From: Streptomyces piniterrae
Lineage (GTDB): Bacteria > Actinomycetota > Actinomycetes > Streptomycetales > Streptomycetaceae
Direction of reading: 5' to 3'
Assembly (NCBI RefSeq): GCF_005048155.1
Contig: NZ_SUMB01000007.1
Span: 310,001-374,000 of the forward strand
Length of the DNA: 64,000 nt
Shown: positions 52,105 to 60,393 of the stretch, in pieces
Layout: each line of letters opens with the position of its first letter
Position numbering within the stretch: position 1 is the stretch's first letter
Notes under the pieces: generated by a model
Told to the model about the DNA's origin: nothing
The model's input: the letters and a program-made list of their open reading frames with translations, nothing else
Database searches by the model: none
Translations under genes and position numbers: made by a program

Positions 52105-53226
52105 GTGCGCCTGCGTACCGCGGCGGCCGCGGCCGCCACCACCGCGATCGGTGCCGGGGCGGCCGCCGTGGCGGTCGGCCGGTACGCCGGCGACGTTGCC
52201 CTCAAACCCTCGCCCGACCGCCCCCTGCCGGGCGACTCCCGGCTCACGGTGCACTCCGCCACCGACGACCTGATCACCCTGACCCGCAGCCTGGCGTCCC
52301 TGCGGCCAGGCGTCTACGGGCTCACCGGCGCCGGCTGCCACGCGGTGCTGGGCCCCGTCGTCCACGGCAGCCCGCACCCCGCCGACACCGTCGTCCGCCG
52401 ACTGACCAAGGTCACCCACGGCGTACTGACCCCCGGCGCCCGGATGCGGCTCACCCCGCAGGTGCACATCGGCAACCCCCGCGACGCCTTCGGCGCCGAG
52501 TGCGCCGACGTGGACATCCCCGGCGAACTCGGCGCCCTTCCCGCCTGGTTCCTGCCCGGCGTACGCGACACCTGGGTCATCACCGCACACGGCCTCGGCA
52601 CCACCCGAGAGCACCCCATGGTCGTCATGCCGTTCCTGCGGCGTCACCAGCTCCCCATCCTCGATCTCGCCTACCGCAACGACGTCGGCGCCCCGCGCAC
52701 CGTCGACGGCATGAACCACCTCGGCGACTCAGAATGGCGCGATCTGGACGCTGCGATCCGCTACGCGGTCCGGTACGGAGCCCGCGATGTCGTCCTGCAC
52801 GGCTGGTCCACCGGCGCCACCATGGCGCTCCGCGCCGCCGTCAACTCCGCCCTGCGGGACCGGATCAGCGGCATCGTCCTGGACTCACCGGTCCTCGACC
52901 GGCAGGCCAGCATCCGCGCCCTGGCCGCCGCCCGGGGGGTCCCGCGCGCCCTGCTGCCGCTGGTCGTCCGCGCCGCACAGGGCGCCACCGGGCTGCCCGT
53001 CGACCGGCCGGCCGTCGACCCCGAGCGGCTGACCGCGCCCGTACTCCTCTTCCACGGCCCGGACGACACCATCGCCCCCTGGACGGCCTCCCGCTCCTTC
53101 GCCGCCCGCCGCGCGGACCTGATCACCCTTCAACCCGTCCCGCACGCGCCGCACGCCGCGATGTGGAACGCCGACCCGGCCGGCTACGAAGAGGCGCTCC
53201 GCCGCTTCCTCACCCCCCTCATGTAG
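52105..53226 (+). CDS. Alpha/beta hydrolase
   Basis: 373 residues. An Ala-rich N-terminal segment may be a membrane anchor or signal. The hydrolase domain has the nucleophile elbow in VVLHGWSTGATMAL (GWSTG), an Asp in LLFHGPDDTIAPW and the His in HAPHAAMW. The ITAHGLGTTREHP oxyanion region precedes. The GTG at 52105 directly follows GGAG, so the true start may differ. Substrate unknown. Confidence 0.84.
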   Translation: MRLRTAAAAAATTAIGAGAAAVAVGRYAGDVALKPSPDRPLPGDSRLTVHSATDDLITLTRSLASLRPGVYGLTGAGCHAVLGPVVHGSPHPADTVVRRLTKVTHGVLTPGARMRLTPQVHIGNPRDAFGAECADVDIPGELGALPAWFLPGVRDTWVITAHGLGTTREHPMVVMPFLRRHQLPILDLAYRNDVGAPRTVDGMNHLGDSEWRDLDAAIRYAVRYGARDVVLHGWSTGATMALRAAVNSALRDRISGIVLDSPVLDRQASIRALAAARGVPRALLPLVVRAAQGATGLPVDRPAVDPERLTAPVLLFHGPDDTIAPWTASRSFAARRADLITLQPVPHAPHAAMWNADPAGYEEALRRFLTPLM

Positions 53227-53403
53227 CCACCCCTCCGGACCCGCCACGCGGGCCCCCGCCGCCCCTGCCGTCCCGATGGCCCCCAGGCGTACAGAGGGAC
53301 AACTCCCCACATCGGGGATGGGTCGCCAGGGTGACGCCGCCCGGAAAGATCGCAAGCCCGGTTCCGATTGGGCTTTCGGGCTCACAGCGGCAAGACTGCT
53401 CCT

Positions 53404-54855
53404 GTGACGTCCCGTACCCCGCGCGACTCCCGGCTCCGACTCGTCCCCCGTCAACCGATTGCGGCCGCCCGCCGGGCGGTGACCACCCGGGCCGCCCGCC
53501 CGGCACCCCGCCCGCCCGAGGGCACCCCGCCGCCCGCGGAACTGGCGCGCCAGGCCCGCGCCGTCCTGGCCGGCGCGGTCCGGCTCGCCCGCTGGGCCGA
53601 CGGCGCCGGCGGCACCGAAGCGGGCCTCCGGGCCGGCCCGGACGGAGCACTGCCGGCCGCCGACGTGGAACGCGCCGCCGCGGCGCTGGCACTGACACCG
53701 CAGCAGGTCCGCGCCGACTGGGACCGCGCCAGACTCGCCGGACTCGTCGAGCTGCACGGCGGCGTCGCCCGCCCCGGCTGGCGGCTGCGGGCCTGGGAAC
53801 GCGACGACGCCGCCGCGCTGCGCGGCTGGGTCGCGCTGTTCGACGCCTGGTCGCTGGCCCGCGCCACACCGGACGGCGCCGGGCCGACGATCGTCGCCGA
53901 AGTCGTCGAGGCCGTACCGCAGTTGCTGTCCCTGCTGCATCTGTCGGCCGGGCCCGTCCGGCTGCCGGTCCTGCTGGACATGCTCGAACAGCGCGTCGCC
54001 GAACTGCGCACGGAGCGCTGCGAGGTCCCCTACGGGCAGGACCAGGCCGCCGACGCCGACGGAGGGGAGAGCGACGCCGCGGGGGCGTCGCTCGCCGAAC
54101 TCCTCGGCTGGGCTCTGGAGGCCCTCACCGCCGTCGGAGCGCTGGTACCGCCGGACGCCGCGCGCGACGGTGCGTACGACAGCGGCCACGCCGGCCACGA
54201 CGGCCCCGAGGCCCAGCTGACGCCGCTCGGCAACTGGTCGGTGTGGGTCAAACTGGAGCAGATCTGCGTGGCCGCGCAGAGCCCGGCGGGCCATATCGAA
54301 CAGTCCGCGGCGGCGATGCTGCGCGGCTGCGCCCGGCTCACCCCCGGCCCGGCCCGCGCCGAATACCGCGCCTGGCTCGCCGCCCGCTCCGTCGGCGCAG
54401 CCGTCGAGGAGCTGCTGACCGTGGCCCGCGGCGAGGACGCGCTGCTGCGCGGTCTGGCCTTCGAGGCGCTGCGCGCGGTCGGCGCCCCGGCCGAGCCCGC
54501 CGTCCGCGCCGCCGCCGACGAGCCGGGCCTGCGGCCGTACGCCCTGCTGTGGCTGGTCGAGCACGAGGGCGGCGACCCCGAGGACGCCCCCGACGTGCTC
54601 ACCCGCGAGGAGCTGACCTGGCTGTGGGTGGACACCGCGGCGGCCGTCGCCGACCACGGCGAGACCCAACTGCTGGTCCGCCACCTCGACTCGGCGGTGC
54701 AGGGCTCCGTGCCGCGGCTGCTGGCGGAGGTGCGCGCCGTGGGGCATCCGCGCACCGTCCAGGTGCTGGTCGCGCTCGCCGCGGCGCATCCCGACCCGGC
54801 GCTCGCCAAGGCCGTACGCCGCGCGGCGTTCCAGGTCCACACGGGCGGCGCCTGA
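53404..54855 (+). CDS. 483-aa orphan-family protein, paralogue of the protein at 3.2 kb
   Basis: Shares its layout with the 514-aa protein at 3163-4707: LARWADGAGG N-terminally, LAGLVELHGG (compare VDTGLVEID), the mid-protein LTPLGNWSVWVK (compare LTPLGVYAVRAR), YRAWLAARSVGAAVEELLTVARGEDALLRGLAFEAL (split here; compare EQWLAARTSVDAARDLL), and TWLWVDTAAAVADHG (compare FWLTVDTIAAQLD). Ala/Leu-rich helices dominate, with no signal or membrane segment. The GTG follows a -10-like AAGACT by 6 nt, so the message may be leaderless. Function unknown. Confidence 0.82.
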   Translation: MTSRTPRDSRLRLVPRQPIAAARRAVTTRAARPAPRPPEGTPPPAELARQARAVLAGAVRLARWADGAGGTEAGLRAGPDGALPAADVERAAAALALTPQQVRADWDRARLAGLVELHGGVARPGWRLRAWERDDAAALRGWVALFDAWSLARATPDGAGPTIVAEVVEAVPQLLSLLHLSAGPVRLPVLLDMLEQRVAELRTERCEVPYGQDQAADADGGESDAAGASLAELLGWALEALTAVGALVPPDAARDGAYDSGHAGHDGPEAQLTPLGNWSVWVKLEQICVAAQSPAGHIEQSAAAMLRGCARLTPGPARAEYRAWLAARSVGAAVEELLTVARGEDALLRGLAFEALRAVGAPAEPAVRAAADEPGLRPYALLWLVEHEGGDPEDAPDVLTREELTWLWVDTAAAVADHGETQLLVRHLDSAVQGSVPRLLAEVRAVGHPRTVQVLVALAAAHPDPALAKAVRRAAFQVHTGGA

Positions 54856-54895
54856 GCGCCGCGGCGGGGACGGTGGGGGCGGCGGGCTCATCAGG

Positions 54896-55315
54896 TCAGC
54901 CCGCGGCCCCCGGGGCATACGTCCCGAAGCTCCAGATGTTGCCCTCGCCGTCCCGCGCCATGTAGTCCCGCGAGCCGTAGTCCTGGTCGGTGGGTTCCAT
55001 GAGGATCTCCACCCCGGCCGCCCGGGCCCGTTTGCAATGCGCGTCGGTGTCCTCGACGACGATGTAGACACCGGCCGGCCCGGCCTCGCCCATCGCCTTG
55101 TCGAAGACGCCGCCGCGCCCCTTTGTGCCGAGCATCACCCTGCCGTTGCCGTACGACAGCTCGGCGTGCAGCACCGACCCGTCCTCGCCCTCGTACACCG
55201 CTTCCCTGCTGAAGCCGAAGGCCTCGGTCAGCAGCCGGATCGCGGCCTGGGCGTCGCGATAGAGCAGCGTCGGAAAGATCGTGGGCGAACCGGAGCTCGC
55301 GGTCGCGTCGGCCAT
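54896..55315 (-). CDS. VOC/glyoxalase-fold protein
   Basis: 139 residues, two beta-alpha-beta-beta-beta modules: PTLLYRDAQAAIRLLTEAFGF, AELSYGNGRVMLG, VYIVVEDTDAHCKRARAAGVEIL and a C-terminal DYMARDGEGNIWSFGTY. The GNIWSFGTY ending is characteristic of PhnB/glyoxalase-like proteins. Metal ligands are uncertain. The ATG at 55315 is preferred; an in-frame ATG 12 nt upstream is possible. Confidence 0.85.
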   Translation of the reverse strand: MADATASSGSPTIFPTLLYRDAQAAIRLLTEAFGFSREAVYEGEDGSVLHAELSYGNGRVMLGTKGRGGVFDKAMGEAGPAGVYIVVEDTDAHCKRARAAGVEILMEPTDQDYGSRDYMARDGEGNIWSFGTYAPGAAG

Positions 55316-55534
55316 GACGTTCACCATCCCTGGGCAGAGATCACCGACTCGGTGAGAGGGCCGGCGCAGGGCACCACAACCCCTCGACCGAGCAGTCTCT
55401 TTGAGACCTGCATCACAGTCTTGCAGCAGGGTCTGACAACGCATCCGCAGCTGCCGGGCGGATCGCCGTACAACCCGCCCCGCCGGCCGACGGATTCGGA
55501 GGCCGCCCGGAAATAAGCGCTTGCCCCGCACCGT

Positions 55535-55540
55535 TAGACT
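55535..55540 (+). promoter_or_regulatory. -10 element of a leaderless leader ORF
   Basis: TAGACT lies 6 nt before the ATG at 55547, so transcription should begin at or beside that ATG. Upstream, GGAAAT and GTTAG spaced by 18 nt also loosely fit the sigma-R pattern. No good -35 TTGACA is present. Confidence 0.5.
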
Positions 55541-55546
55541 GCCCGT

Positions 55547-55573
55547 ATGGCAGTTCTCCTTTGGGTTCATTAG
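55547..55573 (+). CDS. Eight-codon leader ORF (MAVLLWVH) before the ABC-F gene
   Basis: ATG to TAG, 8 residues with consecutive Leu codons and one Trp. It starts where transcription is predicted to start and ends at the 5' arm of a hairpin. Leader peptides of this type upstream of ABC-F genes can sense ribosome stalling and relieve attenuation. Translation is inferred, not shown. Confidence 0.45.
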   Translation: MAVLLWVH

Positions 55574-55616
55574 ACGGCGTAGACCGCTCTCGGACCGTCC
55601 GTCCAACCCGCCGTCT
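55572..55616 (+). promoter_or_regulatory. Hairpin between the leader ORF and the ABC-F gene
   Basis: AGACGGCG and CGCCGTCT can form an 8-bp stem around a 29-nt loop that itself can pair (ACGG/CCGT). The 5' arm overlaps the leader stop codon. This could switch with ribosome position on the leader ORF. Confidence 0.45.
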
Positions 55617-55636
55617 TCCTGCCCTGGAGTTTTTCC

Positions 55637-57235
55637 GTGATCACCGCCTCCGGCCTCGAGCTGCGCGCCGGCGCCCGAGTCCTCATCGAGTCCGCTTCCT
55701 TCCGCGTCGCCAAGGGTGACCGCATCGGCCTGGTCGGCCGCAACGGCGCCGGCAAGACCACCCTCACCAAAGTGCTCGCCGGCGAGGGCATCCCCGCCGG
55801 CGGCTCCGTCGCGCGCTCCGGCGCCGTCGGCTATCTGCCGCAGGACCCGCGCACCGGCGACATGGACGTGCTCGCCCGCGACCGCATCCTCTCCGCCCGC
55901 GACCTGGACTCCGTGCTCCGCAAGATGCGCGAGAACGAGGACCGGATGGCGAACGGCAAGGGCGCCACCCGCGAAAAGGCGATGAAGAAGTACGAGCGCC
56001 TGGAGACCGAGTTCCTGACCAAGGGCGGTTACGCCGCCGAGGCCGAGGCCGCGACCATCGCCGCCAGCCTCGGACTGCCCGACCGCATCCTGGGCCAGCC
56101 CCTCCATACGCTCTCCGGTGGTCAGCGCCGCCGCGTCGAGCTGGCCCGGATCCTCTTCTCGGACTCCGACACCCTGCTCCTCGACGAGCCGACCAACCAC
56201 CTCGACGCCGACTCCATCGTCTGGCTGCGCGACTACCTCAAGACCTACCGCGGCGGCTTCATCGTCATCTCGCACGACGTCGACCTGGTCGAAACCGTCG
56301 TGAACAAGGTGTTCTACCTGGACGCCAACCGCTCCCAGATCGACGTCTACAACATGGGCTGGAAGCTCTACCAGCAGCAGCGCGAGGCCGACGAGAAGCG
56401 CCGCAAGCGCGAGCGGGCGAACGCCGAGAAGAAGGCCGCCGCGCTCAACAGCCAGGCCGACAAGATGCGGGCCAAGGCCACCAAGACCGTCGCCGCCCAG
56501 AACATGGCCAAGCGCGCCGACAAGCTGCTCGCCGGGCTGGACGCGGTACGGGTCTCCGACAAGGTCGCCAAGCTGCGCTTCCCGGACCCGGCGCCGTGCG
56601 GCAAGACCCCGCTCACCGCCGAGGGCCTGTCGAAGTCCTACGGCTCCCTGGAGATCTTCACCGACGTCGACCTGGCCATCGACAAGGGCTCCCGGGTCGT
56701 CATCCTCGGCCTCAACGGCGCCGGCAAGACCACACTGCTGCGGCTGCTCGCGGGCGTCGAGCAGCCGGACACCGGCGAGGTGCGCCCCGGGCACGGCCTC
56801 AAGCTCGGCTACTACGCCCAGGAGCACGAGACCCTGGACCCGGACCGCACGGTCCTGGAGAACATGCGCTCGGCCGCGCCCGACATGGACCTGGTCGCCA
56901 TCCGCAAGACGCTCGGCTCGTTCCTCTTCTCCGGCGACGACGTCGACAAGCCCGCCGGGGTGCTCTCCGGCGGGGAGAAGACCCGTCTCGCCCTGGCGAC
57001 GCTGGTCGTCTCCTCCGCCAACGTCCTGCTCCTCGACGAGCCGACCAACAACCTCGACCCGGCCAGCCGCGAGGAGATCCTCGGCGCGCTGCACACCTTC
57101 ACCGGTGCGGTGGTCCTGGTGACGCACGACGAGGGCGCGGTGGACGCGCTGGCGCCGGAGCGCATCATTCTGCTGCCCGACGGCGTCGAGGACCTGTGGG
57201 GCCAGGACTACGCGGATCTGGTCGCGCTGGCTTGA
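55637..57235 (+). CDS. ABC-F family ATPase
   Basis: 532 residues with two ATP-binding domains and no membrane segments. NBD1 has Walker A GLVGRNGAGKTT, signature LSGGQRRRVELARIL and LLLDEPTNHLDA. The interdomain linker is highly charged and helical (READEKRRKRERANAEKKAAAL). NBD2 has GLNGAGKTTLLRLL, LSGGEKTRLALATL and LLLDEPTNNLDP. ABC-F proteins bind the ribosomal E site to rescue stalled or antibiotic-bound ribosomes. The GTG start follows GGAG at 7 nt. The leader ORF and hairpin upstream suggest attenuation. Which drug or stall it answers is unknown. Confidence 0.9.
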   Translation: MITASGLELRAGARVLIESASFRVAKGDRIGLVGRNGAGKTTLTKVLAGEGIPAGGSVARSGAVGYLPQDPRTGDMDVLARDRILSARDLDSVLRKMRENEDRMANGKGATREKAMKKYERLETEFLTKGGYAAEAEAATIAASLGLPDRILGQPLHTLSGGQRRRVELARILFSDSDTLLLDEPTNHLDADSIVWLRDYLKTYRGGFIVISHDVDLVETVVNKVFYLDANRSQIDVYNMGWKLYQQQREADEKRRKRERANAEKKAAALNSQADKMRAKATKTVAAQNMAKRADKLLAGLDAVRVSDKVAKLRFPDPAPCGKTPLTAEGLSKSYGSLEIFTDVDLAIDKGSRVVILGLNGAGKTTLLRLLAGVEQPDTGEVRPGHGLKLGYYAQEHETLDPDRTVLENMRSAAPDMDLVAIRKTLGSFLFSGDDVDKPAGVLSGGEKTRLALATLVVSSANVLLLDEPTNNLDPASREEILGALHTFTGAVVLVTHDEGAVDALAPERIILLPDGVEDLWGQDYADLVALA

Positions 57236-57294
57236 TCAAATCCGGATGGATCTTTTGATCAAGGCCGTCTGGATCATTCGGCCGACGCGTGATC
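57215..57294. promoter_or_regulatory. Symmetric cluster of six GATC sites before gbn
   Basis: GATC occurs at 57215, 57234, 57249, 57257, 57272 and 57291. The spacings 19-15-8-15-19 are symmetric about 57254.5. Two sites sit in the perfect octamer TTGATCAA, 23 bp apart. A seventh GATC is at 57540. GATC is the known core bound by Gbn, encoded just downstream. Confidence 0.7.
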
Positions 57295-57441
57295 CATCAT
57301 CTGAGTGAGAACGGCTCGTACATCGGCGAGCCTGCGGCGCACGCCCGTGCCCCCTGGGGCCCGGGCGTCCGCTTTTCGGTCGCAGCTGCCCTGACCTGCC
57401 CATTCTCGGAGAAAACGGCGTCAGGACGGCTCGTGGGACAG

Positions 57442-57460
57442 CCGGAATGCATGATTCCGG
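57442..57460. terminator. Perfect hairpin in the gbn upstream spacer
   Basis: CCGGAAT-gcatg-ATTCCGG forms a 7-bp stem 122 nt before the gbn start. It may end ABC-F transcription or be a leader structure for gbn. The rest of the 346-nt spacer (57236-57581) shows no gene. Confidence 0.5.
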
Positions 57461-57581
57461 CCGCTGCCGCCGGGCGCTAGGCGGCAAAGGATGTCGCACG
57501 GACCTTGGGGAAGGGGTGGCCAGGAAGCCGGGGAGGGGTGATCATGAGAGTCCAGAGCGCACTTCCCACGAGGAGGCACGG

Positions 57582-57803
57582 GTGGCCGAGACTCTGAAGA
57601 AGGGCAGCCGGGTGACCGGCGCCGCGCGCGAGAAGCTCGCGGCAGACCTGAAGAAGAAGTACGACTCCGGAGCGAGCATCCGGGCGCTGGCCGAGGAAAC
57701 CGGCCGCTCCTACGGATTCGTGCACCGGATGCTCAGTGAATCCGGTGTGATCCTGCGCGGTCGGGGCGGAGCCACGAGGGGCAAGAAGGCCGCCTCGGCC
57801 TGA
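57582..57803 (+). CDS. gbn: Nucleoid-associated GATC-binding protein
   Basis: 73 residues, basic. Helix-turn-helix: ASIRALAEETGRSYGFVHRMLSESGV (about 35-60), with a Lys/Arg/Gly-rich tail (RGRGGATRGKKAASA). This matches the small Streptomyces protein SCO1839 (Gbn), which binds GATC cores genome-wide and affects development timing. The GTG start has AGGAGG at good spacing. The symmetric GATC array 300 nt upstream is a candidate autoregulatory or nucleation site. Confidence 0.87.
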   Translation: MAETLKKGSRVTGAAREKLAADLKKKYDSGASIRALAEETGRSYGFVHRMLSESGVILRGRGGATRGKKAASA

Positions 57804-57916
57804 CGACCGCGACTCCGAGTGCAGCGGTGCCCCCGGTCGGTCGAGCAGCCGGCCGGGAGGTTACCGTTCAGTCACTTACGCACGCGATGTGCGGCCGGCT
57901 GACTCGGAGGCGCCTC

Positions 57917-58696
57917 ATGACTCTGCTCGACAAGGACGGTGTGCGGCTCACCGTGGACGACGCGATCGCCACGGTGACCCTCGCCAACGCGGCCAAGCGC
58001 AATGCGCAGTCGCCGGCCATGTGGCGGGCGCTGGCCGAGGCGGGTTCGCTGCTGCCCGGAAACGTACGGATCGTGGTGCTGCGCGGTGAGGGCAAGTCCT
58101 TCTCCGCGGGCCTCGACCGGCAGGCGTTCACGCCCGAAGGGTTCGACGGCGAGCCGTCGTTCATCGATCTGGCGCGCGGCTCGGACGGCGAACTCGACGC
58201 CACCATCGCCGAGTACCAGGAGGCGTTCACCTGGTGGCGGCGCAATGACCTGGTGTCCATCGCCGCCGTACAGGGACATGCGATCGGCGCCGGCTTCCAG
58301 CTCGCCCTCGCCTGCGATCTGCGGGTCGTCGCGCAGGACGTGCAGTTCGCGATGCGCGAGACCAGCCTGGGACTCGTACCCGACCTGACCGGTACACACC
58401 CCCTCGTCTCCCTCGTCGGCTACGCCCGCGCGCTGGAGATCTGCGCCACCGGACGCTTTGTGCACGCCGACGAGGCCGAGCGGGTGGGCCTCGCCAACCT
58501 CGTGGTCCCCGGCGACCAACTCGACGGCGCGGTGGCCGACTTGGCGGCCGCGCTCACCGCCGCCCCGCGCGACGCCGTCATCGAGACCAAGGCCCTGCTG
58601 GCCGGCGCCGCGGGCCGCACCTACGAGGAGCAGCGCGTCGCGGAGCGAGCCGCCCAGGCGCGCCGGCTGCGCGATCTGGCGGGCGTGGGGGAGTAG
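57917..58696 (+). CDS. Enoyl-CoA hydratase/isomerase-family protein
   Basis: 259 residues, crotonase fold. It has the oxyanion hole region GKSFSAGLDRQAF, VQGHAIGAGFQLALACDLRVV and FAMRETSLGLVPDLTGTHPL, with the acidic catalytic position in the last. A typical fatty-acid or short acyl-CoA hydratase/isomerase; the substrate is not predictable. GGAGGCGCCTC precedes the ATG at 57917; the in-frame upstream codons lack a ribosome site. Confidence 0.9.
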   Translation: MTLLDKDGVRLTVDDAIATVTLANAAKRNAQSPAMWRALAEAGSLLPGNVRIVVLRGEGKSFSAGLDRQAFTPEGFDGEPSFIDLARGSDGELDATIAEYQEAFTWWRRNDLVSIAAVQGHAIGAGFQLALACDLRVVAQDVQFAMRETSLGLVPDLTGTHPLVSLVGYARALEICATGRFVHADEAERVGLANLVVPGDQLDGAVADLAAALTAAPRDAVIETKALLAGAAGRTYEEQRVAERAAQARRLRDLAGVGE

Positions 58697-58717
58697 TCGC
58701 CCCCCGGGGCCCGGACG

Positions 58718-59512
58718 CTACGCCGTCCGGCCCGGCTCCACCGCCGTGACCAGTACGGCGACCGTCAGCGGTGCGGGCATCGCGGATGTCACCGCAGCCC
58801 GTACCGCGGCGGCGACATCCAGCGTGCGATGACCGGCCGTGGTCGCCAACTGGATCAGGGCGTGCCCGTCGGTGACCCGCACCGGGCGGGACAGGCTGCC
58901 GAGGACGGGGGCGAGACGGGCCACACCCGGAACGGCGAGCGCCGTCGCGGCGATCCCTCCGAGGCCGGACGCGGTGGACCCCGTACGGCCGCCCGGAGCG
59001 TCGGCCGGCCCGGCCTCGGCCGATGGCGGGCCGGTCTCCGCGCCCGCCGGTGACGGACCGGCCTGTCCGCCCCCCGCACCTTCGCCCTCGGCCTCCCCCT
59101 CGCCCCCGGCCTCACCCTCCTCCAAGAGGTCGCTCACCCGCAGGTCGACCGTGCTCACCACCAGACCCAGCTCGCGGTCCGCCGCCGCCAGCAGTGCCGC
59201 GCGCAGCCCTTCGGCGACGGCGGGCAGCGGGCGGTCGGCGACCGCGGCGAAGTCCGCCTCGATGCGCAGCGGGCCGGGCGGCAGCGCGCTCGGCGGTGGC
59301 GGGACCGCCGGTTCCGGGGCGCTGTCGGGGTCCGCGACGGCCAGCCGCAGCGCACCCAGCCGTACGCCGGCCAGACCGCCGACCGCCGTCCGCAGCACCT
59401 CCGCGGCAGCGCGCTCGGTGATCCAGGCCCCGTCCTCGGGCCCACCGAGGGGCAGCACCCGGCCGATCCCGAGCTGCTGCCGCACCGTCTGCGCCAACTG
59501 GTTCGCAGCCAC
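58718..59512 (-). CDS. Alkaline-shock-adjacent Ala-rich protein of unknown function
   Basis: 264 residues. N-terminal VAANQLAQTVRQQLGIGRVLPLGG is followed by two Ala-rich modules that resemble each other (LGALRLAVADPDSA and RPVRVTDGHALIQLATTAG), with a Pro/Gly/Glu-rich linker between (SDLLEEGEAGGEGEAEGEG). No signal or membrane segment. Homologues are annotated as nucleopolyhedrovirus P10-like in other streptomycetes as I recall, which is only a coiled-coil likeness. Divergent from the Asp23 operon, so possibly linked to it. The GTG start has GGGAAAGGGG upstream. Confidence 0.68.
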   Translation of the reverse strand: MAANQLAQTVRQQLGIGRVLPLGGPEDGAWITERAAAEVLRTAVGGLAGVRLGALRLAVADPDSAPEPAVPPPPSALPPGPLRIEADFAAVADRPLPAVAEGLRAALLAAADRELGLVVSTVDLRVSDLLEEGEAGGEGEAEGEGAGGGQAGPSPAGAETGPPSAEAGPADAPGGRTGSTASGLGGIAATALAVPGVARLAPVLGSLSRPVRVTDGHALIQLATTAGHRTLDVAAAVRAAVTSAMPAPLTVAVLVTAVEPGRTA

Positions 59513-59697
59513 CGCGCACCCCTTTCCCGGACTCTGCCCCCAGCCTGCCGCAGACCGGCCCGTACGGCAGGAGCTGCGCCGAACGGTGGCGGACGGAGCA
59601 CTCCGCTGCCGCATCCCCGAAGCGGCCCCGGGCTGCCGGATCTACTGTGGGAACGACGCAGGCAACCCGCTTTTCCCCTTGGAAGGGATGAACGGTG

Positions 59698-60153
59698 ATG
59701 ACCGAGACCCAGCAGCAGTCGGATGTGAAGACGCTCAGCGGCAAGCGGGGCGGCGGTGATCCCGCGACCCGTGGGCGTACCACCATCGCCGATGGCGTCG
59801 TGGAGAAGATCGCCGGAATGGCGGCGCGCGACGTCGTCGGCGTCCACACCATGGGCAGCGGACTCGCCAGGACGCTGGGCGCCGTCCGGGAGCGGGTGCC
59901 CGGCGGCGGCCGGGCCGCGTCCGCGACCCGCGGGGTGAAGGCAGAGGTCGGCGAGGTGCAGACCGCGCTGGACCTGGAGATCGTGGTCGAGTACGGGGTG
60001 GCCATCGCGGATGTCGCCCGAGCCGTCCGGGAGAACGTCATCGCCGGCGTCGAGCGGATGACCGGCCTGGAGGTCGTCGAGGTCAATATCGCGGTCAGCG
60101 ATGTGAAGCTGCCCGAAGAGGAAGAGGAAGAAGAGGGGCCGCGGATCCAGTAG
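59698..60153 (+). CDS. Asp23/Gls24 family envelope stress protein
   Basis: 151 residues. The Asp23 core is TRGRTTIADGVVEKIAGMAARDVVGVHTMGSGLA, then LDLEIVVEYGVAIADVARAVRENVIAGVERMTGLEVVEVNIAVSDV (in parts). The C terminus is a poly-Glu stretch (LPEEEEEEEG). Asp23 proteins are cytosolic but membrane-tethered through AmaP and respond to cell-wall stress. First gene of a five-gene operon. The ATG at 59698 is preferred over the adjacent GTG. Confidence 0.86.
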   Translation: MTETQQQSDVKTLSGKRGGGDPATRGRTTIADGVVEKIAGMAARDVVGVHTMGSGLARTLGAVRERVPGGGRAASATRGVKAEVGEVQTALDLEIVVEYGVAIADVARAVRENVIAGVERMTGLEVVEVNIAVSDVKLPEEEEEEEGPRIQ

Positions 60154-60189
60154 CAGGTCCCGGCCGGAGTGGGAGCGAAGGAGCGCACG

Positions 60190-60387
60190 ATGAGCATGGC
60201 TGTGATCGGCCTCGTGGCCGGTATGGCGCTGGGCTTCGCCGGATACTTCGGCGGCTTCGGGGCCTTCGTCCTGGTGGCGGCGCTGGGCGCCATCGGGTTC
60301 GTGGCGGGCAAGTTCCTGGACGGCGATCTGGAGCCGGGCGATTTCTTCCGGACGCGCGCCGGCGACCGCGACGACCGGCGGCGGTGA
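60190..60387 (+). CDS. Small membrane protein of the Asp23 operon (DUF2273-like)
   Basis: 65 residues. Two Gly-rich hydrophobic segments (AVIGLVAGMALGFAGYF and AFVLVAALGAIGFVAGK) are followed by a charged tail (RTRAGDRDDRRR). Such proteins sit in the membrane beside Asp23/AmaP. AAGGAGCGCACG precedes the ATG. Function unknown; likely structural. Confidence 0.78.
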   Translation: MSMAVIGLVAGMALGFAGYFGGFGAFVLVAALGAIGFVAGKFLDGDLEPGDFFRTRAGDRDDRRR

Positions 60388-60393
60388 GGCCGA

